Below, one piece after another: positions 48,385-56,947 of a stretch of DNA of 64,000 nt. How positions within the stretch are numbered: the first letter of the stretch is position 1; each line of letters starts with the position of its first letter. A model generated the notes under the pieces. The model saw only the letters and a list, made by a program, of their open reading frames with translations, made no database searches and was not told the DNA's origin. The position numbers and the translations under genes are program-made. Source of the stretch: Herbaspirillum sp. WKF16 (GTDB taxonomy: Bacteria > Pseudomonadota > Gammaproteobacteria > Burkholderiales > Burkholderiaceae_D); contig NZ_CP118632.1 of assembly GCF_028993615.1 (NCBI RefSeq), positions 3,038,001 through 3,102,000 on the forward strand. The letters are read 5' to 3'.

Positions 48385-49554
48385 CTACATCCTGCCCATG
48401 GCTTGCTCGATGTCCCGAATCAGGTCTTCGGGCGACTCCAGGCCGATGTTGAAGCGCACCAGCTGCCCCTCCCTCATCCAGGCGCGCCGCATGCCGCGCA
48501 TACGGTACGGCACGCACAGGCTGTGCGCCCCACCCCAGCTGTAGCCGATCTTGAACAGGCGCAGGCTGTCGACGAAGCGGTCGGTCTGCTCTTCGCTGAA
48601 GCGCGGGTCGACGATCACGGAGAACAGGCCGCCGGCGCCGGTGAAGTCGCGCTTCCAGAATTCATGCCCGGGGCAATCCTCGAAGGCCGGGTGCAGCACG
48701 GCGACGATCTCCGGACGCTGCTTGAGCCATGCCGCCACCTGGCGCGCGGCGGCGTCATGCGCTTCGAAGCGCAGCTTCATGGAAGACAGGCTGCGCAACA
48801 CGAGATAGACGTCGTCCATACCCACGCCGAAGCCCAGCCGCATGTGCGCCAGTTCCAGCTTCTCGTTCAAGCCCTGGTCGCGCACGATCACCGCGCCCAT
48901 CAGCACGTCGGAGCCGCCCGACTGGTATTTGGTGACCGCCTGCATGACGATGTCCACGCCATGCTCGAAGGCCTTGAAGGCCAGCCCCGCGGCCCAGGTA
49001 TTGTCGATCGCCACCAGCACGCCCTTTTCATGCGCGGCGCGGCACAAGGCCGGAATATCAGGCACCTCCATCGACACGGACCCCGGCGCCTCAGTCCACA
49101 CCAGGCGCGTATTGGGCAGGATCAGGTCGGCGATGCCGGCCCCGATCATCGGGTCGTAGAAACGCGCGGTGATGTTGAAGTCGCGCTCCAGCCACTGGCC
49201 GAGATCCTTGCTGGGGCCGTAGACGTTATCCGGCAGCAGCACATCGTCGCCGGTCTTGAGGAAGGCGAAGTTGACCATGGCGATCGCCGCCAGGCCGCTG
49301 GGCGTCACGCGGCAATAATTGCCGCCCTCGATCTCGGCCAGCCGCGCCTCCAGCACGAAGCTGGTCGGCGTTCCGTGCAGGCCGTAGGTGTAGCCCAGCT
49401 TTTCGCGCCAGTCGCGCGAGCGCATCGCCTCGACGTTGGGGAACAGCACGGTGGAAGCATGGTGAATGCCGACCGGGAATGCCTCGAAGCCGTCAGGGGC
49501 ACGATATTGGCTGTGGATCAGGGAGGTCTGCGGGGTAGTGTTTTGTTCTGACAC
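48385..49554 (-). CDS. metC: Cystathionine beta-lyase (Cys/Met metabolism PLP enzyme)
   Basis: The 389-residue protein is a fold-type I PLP enzyme. The Schiff-base lysine is Lys209 in MQAVTKYQSGGSDVLMGAV. The cofactor Asp is in VLVAIDNTWAAGLAFKAFEH and the substrate Arg region is in PYSWGGAHSLCVPY-like sequence near the C-terminus. These fit cystathionine beta-lyase, which makes homocysteine from cystathionine. Cystathionine gamma-synthase/lyase relatives are hard to exclude by eye, though the GYSWGGAHSL block favours MetC. It lies downstream of the small exported protein gene and upstream of flhD, on the same strand. Confidence 0.9.
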   Translation of the reverse strand: MSEQNTTPQTSLIHSQYRAPDGFEAFPVGIHHASTVLFPNVEAMRSRDWREKLGYTYGLHGTPTSFVLEARLAEIEGGNYCRVTPSGLAAIAMVNFAFLKTGDDVLLPDNVYGPSKDLGQWLERDFNITARFYDPMIGAGIADLILPNTRLVWTEAPGSVSMEVPDIPALCRAAHEKGVLVAIDNTWAAGLAFKAFEHGVDIVMQAVTKYQSGGSDVLMGAVIVRDQGLNEKLELAHMRLGFGVGMDDVYLVLRSLSSMKLRFEAHDAAARQVAAWLKQRPEIVAVLHPAFEDCPGHEFWKRDFTGAGGLFSVIVDPRFSEEQTDRFVDSLRLFKIGYSWGGAHSLCVPYRMRGMRRAWMREGQLVRFNIGLESPEDLIRDIEQAMGRM

Positions 49555-49680
49555 GAATCTGCCTTTGGAAACTGGGACGCGCGGCGGCGAGGAGCGCTGA
49601 CCTCATGCGAAACTGCTTGCCGCAGAAAAACCTCACTATACGCAAAGAGCAAGCCGCGCGCAGCGTCCGGTCGCGCGATA

Positions 49681-49710
49681 AAAGTGAAAACGGCGGCCAA
49701 GCGGCCGCCG
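49681..49710 (-). terminator. Terminator after the rimO unit
   Basis: The stem CGGCGGCC/GGCCGCCG (49691-49698 and 49703-49710) is followed on the minus strand by TTTTCACTTT. It is 40 bp past the stop of the small exported protein gene. Confidence 0.7.
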
Positions 49711-49749
49711 GGGAATGCAGGAACATGCCGCCGCGGCGGCGTTCATGGA

Positions 49750-50142
49750 TCAGGGAATCTGCAACGAGAACGGCTTGTTCACCGAGCCATCGGCGTTGGA
49801 CCAGGTGCCGGTGATCGCATTGCCTTGGCGGCGCCCATCCCACTGGCCGGAAACGTCGCGGCCATTGACCGACTCTTCCATCAGCAGGCTGTCGCCTTCG
49901 ACCTCGCCGGCCACCATGATCTCCGGCGAACCGCCAAAAAAGAAATAGCGCCCCTCCAGCCCGTCTTCGTTCTTCTTGGGTTGCAGCGACAGCTGGATCG
50001 GCCGGCCATCGATTTCGCCACGCAGCACCATGGCGTGCGTCATGAGGTCCTGCTGCAGCGTGGCCGCGCCTGAGGCGCCCAGCAAGAACAGCAAGGGCGC
50101 GGCGACCAGAGCGCGCCGGATCAGCAGCATCGACGACGACAT
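49750..50142 (-). CDS. Small exported protein coupled to rimO
   Basis: I do not recognise a family. The 130-residue product has a signal peptide (MLLIRRALVAAPLLFLLGAS, cleavage near SGAA). A compact beta-rich part follows (MVLRGEIDGRPIQLSLQPKK, GLEGRYFFFGGSPEIMVAGE and GRDVSGQWDGRRQGNAITGT), which looks like a small periplasmic barrel or lipocalin-like fold. The ATG overlaps the last base of the rimO stop (TGATG), so translation is coupled. It is followed by a terminator. Coupling does not by itself imply a shared function. Confidence 0.82.
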   Translation of the reverse strand: MSSSMLLIRRALVAAPLLFLLGASGAATLQQDLMTHAMVLRGEIDGRPIQLSLQPKKNEDGLEGRYFFFGGSPEIMVAGEVEGDSLLMEESVNGRDVSGQWDGRRQGNAITGTWSNADGSVNKPFSLQIP

Positions 50143-51518
50143 CACTCGGCGGCGCCCCACAGGTCGTGGGCATCGGCCGCGGTGATGCGCACGTCGACGA
50201 ACTGGCCGACAGCCAGCTTGCGATGCGGCTCGAACGGCGGCTTGACGTAGACCACGCCGTCGATTTCCGGCGCATCCGAATAGGTGCGACCGATGCCGCC
50301 GCTGCGATCCACCTCGTCGATCAGCACACGCAGGGTCTTGCCGACCTTGGCCTGCAGGCGCTTCTTGGAGATCTCTTCCTGCAGCTGCATCACGCGTGCG
50401 CGGCGCTCCTCGCGCACTTCTTCCGGCACCGGGTTGGCGATCTCATTGGCGGTCGCCCCTTCCACCGGCGAGTAGGCGAAACAACCCAGGCGGTCGATCT
50501 CGGCTTCCTTCAGGAAGTCCAGCAGGTATTCGAACTCAGCCTCGGTCTCGCCCGGGAAGCCGGCGATGAAGGTCGAGCGGATCGTCAGGTCCGGGCACAT
50601 GGCGCGCCAGGCCTGGATGCGCTCGATGTTCTTCTCGCCGCTGGCCGGGCGCTTCATGCGCTTGAGCACATCCGGATGGGCGTGCTGGAGCGGCACGTCC
50701 AGGTAAGGCAGCACCAGGCCCTCGGCCATCATCGGGATGACCTGGTCCACGTGCGGGTACGGGTAGACGTAGTGCAGGCGCACCCAGGCGCCGTACTGCG
50801 CGGCCAGTTCGCCCAGCGCGCCCACCAGTTGGGTCATGTGGGTCTTGACCGGCTTGCCGTTCCAGAAGCCGGTGCGGAACTTGACGTCCACGCCATAGGC
50901 GCTGGTGTCCTGCGAAATCACCAGCAATTCCTTGACGCCGGCCTTGAACAGGTTCTCGGCCTCCAGCATGACGTCGGCGATCGGGCGCGACACCAGGTCG
51001 CCGCGCATCGACGGGATGATGCAGAAGCTGCAGCGATGGTTGCAGCCCTCGGAAATCTTCAGGTAGGCGAAATGCTTGGGCGTGAGCTTCACGCCCTGCG
51101 GCGGCAGCAGATCGAGGAACGGCGCGTGCGGCTTGGGCAGGTGCTTGTGCACCGCCTGCATCACCTCACCCACGGCGTGCGGGCCGGTCACTTCCAGCAC
51201 CTTGGGGTGGATCTTCTGGATGATGTCGTCGCCGTCGGCATCCTTTTTGGCGCCCAGGCAGCCGGTCACGATGACCTTGCCGTTTTCGTTGAGCGCCTCG
51301 CCGATGGCGTCCAGCGACTCCTGCACCGCGGCATCGATGAAGCCGCAGGTATTCACGATGACCAGGTCGGCGCCGTCATAGGACTTGGCGGTGTCGTAGC
51401 CCTCGGCGCGCAGTTGGGTCAGGATCTGCTCGGAATCGACCAGCGCCTTGGGGCAGCCGAGAGAGACGAAACCGACCTTGGGCAGGACCGGGGTGTTGGG
51501 AGCGGATGGATTGGACAT
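50142..51518 (-). CDS. rimO: Ribosomal protein S12 methylthiotransferase RimO
   Basis: RimO adds a methylthio group to Asp88 (E. coli numbering) of ribosomal protein S12. It has an N-terminal UPF0004 domain with Cys22, Cys58 and Cys87 binding one cluster, the radical-SAM triad Cys159, Cys163 and Cys166 ([16 protein letters not shown]), and a C-terminal TRAM domain. RimO rather than MiaB is indicated by [15 protein letters not shown] and [20 protein letters not shown]. Length is 458 residues. Confidence 0.97.
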   Translation of the reverse strand: MSNPSAPNTPVLPKVGFVSLGCPKALVDSEQILTQLRAEGYDTAKSYDGADLVIVNTCGFIDAAVQESLDAIGEALNENGKVIVTGCLGAKKDADGDDIIQKIHPKVLEVTGPHAVGEVMQAVHKHLPKPHAPFLDLLPPQGVKLTPKHFAYLKISEGCNHRCSFCIIPSMRGDLVSRPIADVMLEAENLFKAGVKELLVISQDTSAYGVDVKFRTGFWNGKPVKTHMTQLVGALGELAAQYGAWVRLHYVYPYPHVDQVIPMMAEGLVLPYLDVPLQHAHPDVLKRMKRPASGEKNIERIQAWRAMCPDLTIRSTFIAGFPGETEAEFEYLLDFLKEAEIDRLGCFAYSPVEGATANEIANPVPEEVREERRARVMQLQEEISKKRLQAKVGKTLRVLIDEVDRSGGIGRTYSDAPEIDGVVYVKPPFEPHRKLAVGQFVDVRITAADAHDLWGAAE

Positions 51519-51680
51519 GGGAGGCTGGCTAGGAAAACGGTGAAGAACGCTGGCGAAAGCGGAAAAATGCTTTAAAAATCAGGGCAGTATTGTACATCGT
51601 CCGGCATTGAAGCTGCCAATTTGCCGCCGCGACGTGTCTGCGATGCGCGACTGCGGCGCATCGGCGACGCCCGGCGCCAA

Positions 51681-51716
51681 AAACAAAATGCCGCCCGGCA
51701 AGTACCGGGCGGCATT
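51681..51716 (-). terminator. Terminator after phaR
   Basis: The stem AATGCCGCCCGG/CCGGGCGGCATT (51687-51698 and 51705-51716) is followed on the minus strand by TTTGTTTTTGG. It lies just past the phaR stop. Confidence 0.88.
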
Positions 51717-51737
51717 CGCATCAGTCGCGGGGACGGC

Positions 51738-52295
51738 TTACTTCTTCTGGTCCGGCGGATTGCCGAAAGGGAAAGTGCCGAACATGTTCTTGGTCTGGCT
51801 TTGCATCTGCTCCTGCATCTGGATGAACAGGTTCTTGCTCTGCTCGATGTAGTTGCTCATCATGCCCTGCATCATCGGCCCCTGGACGTTCATGAACTGG
51901 GTCCACATCTCAGGGCTGAACGGCTTGCCTTCGTAAAAGCCCTTGGAATTCTCTGCCAGCTTGTTCTGGATGTCGATGAAGGTCTGGATGTTCTTTTCCA
52001 GGTAGTTGCCCATCATGCCCTGCATCGCGTGACCGTAGTAGCGGATGATCTGCGACAGCGCCGCGCTGGAGAACATCGGCACGCCGTGCGACTCTTCCTC
52101 CAGGATGATTTGCAACAGGATGCTGCGGGTCAGGTCGTCGCCGCTCTTGGCGTCGACCACGGTGAATTCTTCATTGTCCAGCACCAGCTGCTTGACGTCG
52201 GTCAAGGTGATGTAGGAACTGGTCTGGGTATCGTAAAGACGGCGGTTGGGATACTTCTTGATCAAGCGCTCAGCCGAATTTTTTGCATTAGTCAT
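51738..52295 (-). CDS. phaR: Polyhydroxyalkanoate synthesis repressor PhaR
   Basis: PhaR represses phasin genes and itself and is released when it binds PHB granules. The N-terminal DNA-binding domain RLIKKYPNRRLYDTQTSSYI and the following accumulation-regulator domains (SGDDLTRSILLQIILEEESH and ALSQIIRYYGHAMQGMMGNY) are typical. The C-terminal half is Met/Gln-rich and probably binds the granule. Length is 185 residues. It is the last gene of phaC-phaB-phaR and has a predicted promoter of its own. Confidence 0.95.
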   Translation of the reverse strand: MTNAKNSAERLIKKYPNRRLYDTQTSSYITLTDVKQLVLDNEEFTVVDAKSGDDLTRSILLQIILEEESHGVPMFSSAALSQIIRYYGHAMQGMMGNYLEKNIQTFIDIQNKLAENSKGFYEGKPFSPEMWTQFMNVQGPMMQGMMSNYIEQSKNLFIQMQEQMQSQTKNMFGTFPFGNPPDQKK

Positions 52296-52665
52296 CTGAA
52301 GTCCAGTCTCTCTTTTCCAGCCGCTTTCGATGATGCGGCCATTGTTTGCAGCGATTGCGGGCCGCTTCAGTTACGGCTCCCAGCCCGCAGACGTCCGGGA
52401 CATTCTGCTGTCCTCTCACTTACCTCGTTTTTCTTTTACTTGCCTTGCCCTGCTCCGTGCCGGCCATTCCGGCACGCCGCCGCCCCTGGTTTTTGCAGGG
52501 CAGCATGCGGGACATTATAGGGGGGAAAGAGCGGCAGCGGGCAAGCCAATATTGCGATGCGAAGAACAAAGCTCCGCCAGCGATGCGGCAATCGGAAACA
52601 GCCATTCCGTTCGCCGCATTCCTTGCGCGAACGAAGCCTGGCGGCTTCGCCCGCCGCAAGCGCCG
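52296..52665 (-). promoter_or_regulatory. 370-bp phaB-phaR space with phaR promoter
   Basis: It contains the predicted phaR promoter (52514-52544), an 8-bp hairpin CGTGCCGG/CCGGCACG at 52456-52476 in the leader, and a 7-bp hairpin at 52632-52649 just past phaB. Several TTGC/TGC-rich stretches might be PhaR sites. No gene is supported here. Confidence 0.5.
52514..52544 (-). promoter_or_regulatory. Predicted phaR promoter
   Basis: On the minus strand TTGCCC (52544-52539), 19 bases and a perfect -10 TATAAT (52519-52514). The spacer is longer than ideal. The leader to phaR would be about 210 nt. Confidence 0.5.
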
Positions 52666-53406
52666 TCAGCCCATGTACAGGCCGCCGTTCAGCGAGAAGT
52701 CGGAACCGGTGGCGTAGCCGCCTTCGTCGGATGCGATCCAGGCGACGATGGAAGCGATTTCTTCCGGCTCGCCCAGGCGCTTGACCGGGATGCCCGAGAC
52801 GATCTTCTCCAGCACTTCCGGCCTGATCGCGCGCACCATGTCGGTACCGATATAGCCGGGCGAGACGGTGTTGACGGTCACGCCCTTGGTCGCCACTTCC
52901 TGCGCCAGCGCCATGGTGAAGCCGTGGATGCCGGCCTTGGCGGTGGAGTAGTTGGTCTGCCCGAACTGCCCCTTCTGGCCGTTGACCGACGAGATGTTGA
53001 CGATGCGCCCGAAGCCGCGCTCCACCATGCCGTCGATGACCTGCTTGGTGACGTTGAACAGCGAGTTCAGGTTGGTGTCGATGACGGCGTCCCAGTCGGC
53101 CTTGCTCATCTTGCGGAACTGGCCGTCGCGGGTGATGCCGGCGTTGTTGACCAGCACGTCGACCTCGCCGATCTCGGCGCGGACCTTCTCGAAGGCGGCC
53201 CTGGTCGATTCCCAGTCGGACACGTTGCCTTCGGAAGCGTGGATGTCGAAGCCCTGCTCGCGCATGGTCGCCAGCCACTTGTCCTTGCGCGAGGAATTCG
53301 GGCCGCAGCCCGCCACGACGGTGTAGCCATCCTTGCACAGACGCGTGCAAATACTGGTTCCGATGCCACCCATGCCGCCGGTCACATATGCGATACGCTT
53401 GCTCAT
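52666..53406 (-). CDS. phaB: Acetoacetyl-CoA reductase
   Basis: PhaB is an SDR enzyme that reduces acetoacetyl-CoA to (R)-3-hydroxybutyryl-CoA with NADPH for PHB synthesis. The cofactor motif is AYVTGGMGGIGTSICTRL, the NAG block is DVLVNNAGITRDGQF, the catalytic Ser and Y-x-x-x-K are in VNISSVNGQKGQFG and NYSTAKAGIHGF, and the C-terminus is DFSLNGGLYMG. Length is 246 residues. AGGAGG seven bases before the ATG is a strong ribosome site. It is 160 bp downstream of phaC. Confidence 0.96.
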   Translation of the reverse strand: MSKRIAYVTGGMGGIGTSICTRLCKDGYTVVAGCGPNSSRKDKWLATMREQGFDIHASEGNVSDWESTRAAFEKVRAEIGEVDVLVNNAGITRDGQFRKMSKADWDAVIDTNLNSLFNVTKQVIDGMVERGFGRIVNISSVNGQKGQFGQTNYSTAKAGIHGFTMALAQEVATKGVTVNTVSPGYIGTDMVRAIRPEVLEKIVSGIPVKRLGEPEEIASIVAWIASDEGGYATGSDFSLNGGLYMG

Positions 53407-53484
53407 TGTCCTGCCTCCTAGTGTGGATGGTTATTGGGGTACTGCATGTCTCCCCCTTCTCGCGTGTGCTTTGCGTTCGCATTT

Positions 53485-53544
53485 GCCGGCGCTTCCCGCC
53501 GGCCGCATCCCTCTTCGTTGTCGCTGCCGGATTCTTTGTCCGGC
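53485..53544 (-). other. Two hairpins between phaC and phaB
   Basis: GCCGGA/TCCGGC (53526-53544) and GCCGGC/GCCGGC (53485-53503) follow one another in the 160-bp space after phaC. Neither has a T-run. They could set the relative mRNA levels of phaC and phaB. Confidence 0.45.
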
Positions 53545-53566
53545 TTGATCGACCTGTTTTCCGAAA

Positions 53567-55360
53567 TCAGATGATCTTGTCGGCCTTGGCCTTGACGTAG
53601 CGGCCGGGCGCCGGCTCGATGTGCTTGTACCTGGATGAGCCGGCAGCCTTCGGCGCCGCCGCCTTGCGGCCGCCATGCTTGGCCAGGAAGGAGGCCCACT
53701 CGGTCCACCAGCTGCCGGGATGCTCCGTCGCCTTGGCGAACCAGGCGTCGGGGTCGGCTTCCAGCTTGTCGTTGGTCCAGTAGTTGCGCTTGTTCTTGGA
53801 TGCCGGATTGATGACCCCGGCAATGTGGCCCGATGCGCCCAGCACGAAACGGTTGTTGGAACGCTTGCCCGCGTTGATCAGCGCCACCGAGGCATAGGCC
53901 GACTTCCAGGGCACGATGTGATCCTCGCGCGAGGCGTAGATGAAGGCCGGTGCAGTGATCTTGCGCAGGTCGATCTTCTCGCCGGCCACGACGAGGCGCC
54001 CCGGATCCTTCAGCGCGTTCTCCAGGTACATGTGGCGCAGGTAATAGCAGAACATCGGCCCCGGCAAATTGGTGCTGTCGGCGTTCCAGTAGAGCAGGTC
54101 GAAAGCGGTCGGCGCCTCGCCCTTCAGGTAATTGGACTCGACGTAGTTCCACAGCAGGTCGTTGGGACGCAGGCTGGAGAAGGCGCTGGAAAAATCGCGC
54201 CCGGCCATCAGGCCGCGCTTGCCTATCATTTGCTCGCGCATGGCCAGCTGCATCTCGTCGATGTAGACGTCGATGGCGCCGGTGTCGACGAAGTCGAGGA
54301 AGGTGGTCAGCAGCGTCAGGCTGGAGACGGGATCCTCGCCGCGCGCGGCCAGCAGCGCCAGCGCGCAGGACAGGATGGTGCCGCCCACGCAGAAGCCCAG
54401 CGCATTGATCTGCGGCTGCTTGCTGACTTCCTGCACGATGTGGATGGCCTTGACCACGGCGTCGTCGACGTACTGGTCCCAGGTGGCGCCATCAACGGAG
54501 GCGTCGGCATTGCGCCAGGAGATCAGGAACACCGTATGCCCCTGCTCCACCGTGTAGCGCACCAGCGAATTCTGCGGCTGCAGGTCGAGGATGTAGAACT
54601 TGTTGATGCAAGGCGGCACGATCAGCAGCGGCACCGCATGCACGGTCTTGGTCAGCGGCGCGTACTGGATCAGCTGGAACAGCTCGTTCTCGTAGATCAC
54701 CGATCCTTCGCTGGCGCCGACATCGCGGCCCACCTCGAAGGCGCTTTCATCGGTCTGCGAAACGTGCCCCTTCTGCAGGTCGGCCAGCAGTTGCGCGATG
54801 CCCTTGGTCAGGCTCTCGCCGCGCGTCTCGATGATCTTCTGCTGCGCCACCGGATTGGTTGCCAGGAAGTTGGCGGGCGACATCGCATCGATCATTTGCT
54901 GCACCGCAAAACGCAACCGGTGACGCACCTTGTCGGTGCCTTGCACGGCGTCGGCCAGCGACAGCATGAAGCGGGAATTCAACTGATAGGCGGCCGCCTG
55001 AAACGCGAAGTAGGGATTTTCCTGCCAGGCCGGCGCCGACAGGCGGCGGTCGGTGATGGCCGGCGCCTTGGAGGCTGCCATCGATTGCCAGAGTTCGGAG
55101 AACTGCTGCGCGTAGTCCTGCTGGATGCGGCCCAGCTCGGCGGGATCCAGCGAGGCGCCCATCTCGCCCAGCTGCCGGGCCAGGGAGGACGGGTCGAACT
55201 GTCCGCCGCCGGGAGGCAAGCCCATGCCCGGGAAGCCCTGCAGCTGAGGTTGGAATTGTTGGAATTGGGACTGCAGTGAGGTCCAGAACTTCGGGTCGGA
55301 CATCTGCGCCAGCCATGCGGATACATCGGGAGAGGGTTGCTGCGGATTCTGCTTGTTCAT
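53567..55360 (-). CDS. phaC: Class I poly(3-hydroxyalkanoate) synthase
   Basis: PhaC polymerises (R)-3-hydroxyacyl-CoA at the PHB granule surface. The lipase-like box is LGFCVGGTILSCA with the nucleophile Cys324. The catalytic Asp is near YASREDHIVPWKSAY and the general-base His is in VLGASGHIAGVINP. The N-terminal approximately 100 residues are Gln/Pro-rich and variable, as usual. The 597-residue length and stand-alone form (no phaE or phaR subunit gene beside it) indicate class I. The C-terminal KADKII tail is intact. phaB and phaR follow. Confidence 0.97.
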   Translation of the reverse strand: MNKQNPQQPSPDVSAWLAQMSDPKFWTSLQSQFQQFQPQLQGFPGMGLPPGGGQFDPSSLARQLGEMGASLDPAELGRIQQDYAQQFSELWQSMAASKAPAITDRRLSAPAWQENPYFAFQAAAYQLNSRFMLSLADAVQGTDKVRHRLRFAVQQMIDAMSPANFLATNPVAQQKIIETRGESLTKGIAQLLADLQKGHVSQTDESAFEVGRDVGASEGSVIYENELFQLIQYAPLTKTVHAVPLLIVPPCINKFYILDLQPQNSLVRYTVEQGHTVFLISWRNADASVDGATWDQYVDDAVVKAIHIVQEVSKQPQINALGFCVGGTILSCALALLAARGEDPVSSLTLLTTFLDFVDTGAIDVYIDEMQLAMREQMIGKRGLMAGRDFSSAFSSLRPNDLLWNYVESNYLKGEAPTAFDLLYWNADSTNLPGPMFCYYLRHMYLENALKDPGRLVVAGEKIDLRKITAPAFIYASREDHIVPWKSAYASVALINAGKRSNNRFVLGASGHIAGVINPASKNKRNYWTNDKLEADPDAWFAKATEHPGSWWTEWASFLAKHGGRKAAAPKAAGSSRYKHIEPAPGRYVKAKADKII

Positions 55361-55418
55361 GCTCGGATCTGCAATTTTCGCGTATCGTTACGGTTTGTCT
55401 CGACGCTCCCGCATCACC

Positions 55419-55667
55419 ATGTACATCGTCGCTATCGCATGGCTCTACGTCGTCTTCATGATGTCGATCACCGAACAATCCGCAGTCGCCGGAGTGACTA
55501 CGTTCCTGCTGTACGGCGTATTTCCCTTGACCATTGTTTTATACCTGATGGGTACGCCGCAACGCAAGCGGAATCGACAAAAGCAGGAAAAAATGAAGGC
55601 CGCCCGCAAGGAAGAGCCGGCAACTGAAGGCTCGGCAAAACGCGAGCAGGACAGCAACGAATCCTGA
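55419..55667 (+). CDS. Small membrane protein of unknown function
   Basis: The 82-residue product has two membrane helices (MYIVAIAWLYVVFMMSI and VAGVTTFLLYGVFPLTIVLY) and a charged Lys/Arg/Glu-rich cytoplasmic tail (TPQRKRNRQKQEKMKAARKE). I do not recognise a named family, though small proteins of this shape are common in Burkholderiales. The start is unsure: the ATG at 55419 lacks a clear ribosome site, and an in-frame ATG at 55359 would overlap the divergent phaC start. It is transcribed away from phaC. Confidence 0.68.
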   Translation: MYIVAIAWLYVVFMMSITEQSAVAGVTTFLLYGVFPLTIVLYLMGTPQRKRNRQKQEKMKAARKEEPATEGSAKREQDSNES

Positions 55668-55791
55668 GCCGGACTTACCCGAAAGAGCGATGGCGACCAA
55701 CGCCGCCGATGCACCGCGAATGTGATTGCGCCGACCCGGCGCGGCCCGGGTTGCGCGGCGCACCAAACGCACCGGCGGCGAATGGTGATCT

Positions 55792-56037
55792 TCAGCGGGG
55801 TCGGATGCGCGCCACCTGGATGCGGCGATAGCGCCCCCTCAGGGCCGCCAGCATGTCGCGCAATACCGCGCTGCCGCGCCACGGCGGCGAGACATAAGCC
55901 ATGCGTAACTGCAGCGCGCCGCAACGTAACTCGCAGTCAAGCATGCCGATCATGCAACCATCCACATAGGCATAGACATGGACCTCGTTCTGCGGCTGCA
56001 GGCGAGGCCCTTCGATCTTCCATCCGCAGGCGTCCAT
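55792..56037 (-). CDS. Small protein of unknown function coupled to the TauE/SafE gene
   Basis: I do not recognise the 81-residue product. It is predicted soluble with beta-strand-like segments (EVHVYAYVDGCMIGMLDCEL and LQLRMAYVSPPWRGSAVLRD) and a basic C-terminus (LRGRYRRIQVARIRPR). The start is three bases after the permease stop on the same strand, which suggests co-translation. The composition is credible for a real protein, but there is no strong ribosome site. It could still be a chance frame. Confidence 0.5.
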   Translation of the reverse strand: MDACGWKIEGPRLQPQNEVHVYAYVDGCMIGMLDCELRCGALQLRMAYVSPPWRGSAVLRDMLAALRGRYRRIQVARIRPR

Positions 56038-56040
56038 CGC

Positions 56041-56808
56041 CTACCCCGCGATGTGCGACGCCAGGTGCAGGCCCAGCAGCAGCAACCCGGCGAAGAAACA
56101 GCGGCGGAAGGTCTGCGCCTTGACCCGGGCGCGCACCCAGGTGCCCACGCCCATGCCCAGCAGCGCCGGCAACAGCACTATCGCAGAGGCCCCGGCCACC
56201 TGGCCGCCGAAGGCGCCGCCCTGCCCCAGGTTGATCGCCAGCGCGGCGGTGGACACCGTGAACGACAGGCCCAGCGCCTGGATCAACTCATCGCGCTCCA
56301 GGTTCAAGGCCTGCAGGTAAGGCACGGCCGGAATCACGAACACGCCGGTGGCCGCCGTCACCAGGCCAGTCGCCAGGCCGACGACCGGCGACCACCACTT
56401 TTCCTGCCCCGCCGGCACCGAGAACTTGAACGATGCCAGGCCCGCCACGGCGTAGAGCACCAGCGCCACGCCCAGCGCGACGATGGCGCGCCGGCCGCCG
56501 TCGGCGCCCATGAAGCCGCTGCCGGCCAGCGTACCGACCACGATCCCGGCCAGCATGCCCGACAAGCGCCGCGCCAGCGCCAGGAACGCGCCGCCGGCCA
56601 GGAGCTGCCATACGTTCGTCACCATCGAAGGCACGATCAGCAACGCGGCCGCCTGCACCGGCGACATCACCAGGCTGAGCAGGCCTACGGCCACGGTCGG
56701 CAGGCCCAGGCCGATGACGCCCTTGACGAAGCCGGCCAGCAGGAACACCGCGAGACAAGCCGCCAGCACGGCGGCATTCATGTCCATGAATGAGAGCAAG
56801 GATTGCAT
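56041..56808 (-). CDS. TauE/SafE family sulfite/anion exporter-like permease
   Basis: The 255-residue inner-membrane protein has about eight helices in two halves. The first carries FVKGVIGLGLPTVAVGLLSL with the family G-x-G-G-x-x-x-P-like motif, and the second GLATGLVTAATGVFVIPAVP. TauE/SafE (DUF81) proteins export sulfite, sulfoacetate or other organosulphur anions; the substrate here is unknown. The gene is divergent from a LysR regulator, the usual sign that the regulator controls it. A second Met at residue 8 or 10 is a possible start. Confidence 0.9.
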   Translation of the reverse strand: MQSLLSFMDMNAAVLAACLAVFLLAGFVKGVIGLGLPTVAVGLLSLVMSPVQAAALLIVPSMVTNVWQLLAGGAFLALARRLSGMLAGIVVGTLAGSGFMGADGGRRAIVALGVALVLYAVAGLASFKFSVPAGQEKWWSPVVGLATGLVTAATGVFVIPAVPYLQALNLERDELIQALGLSFTVSTAALAINLGQGGAFGGQVAGASAIVLLPALLGMGVGTWVRARVKAQTFRRCFFAGLLLLGLHLASHIAG

Positions 56809-56947
56809 GATGGGAACCGGAGAGGCGGCCTGCGCCGAATTGAGAGTGTTCCCAGTCTGCCAGCGCTCGCCGCGCCTGAAAATGTGGAATACACTTACCC
56901 AGCCTTCGGCTTGAACGAAGGCTCAACCCTTCTGCGCCCTGCCCGAC

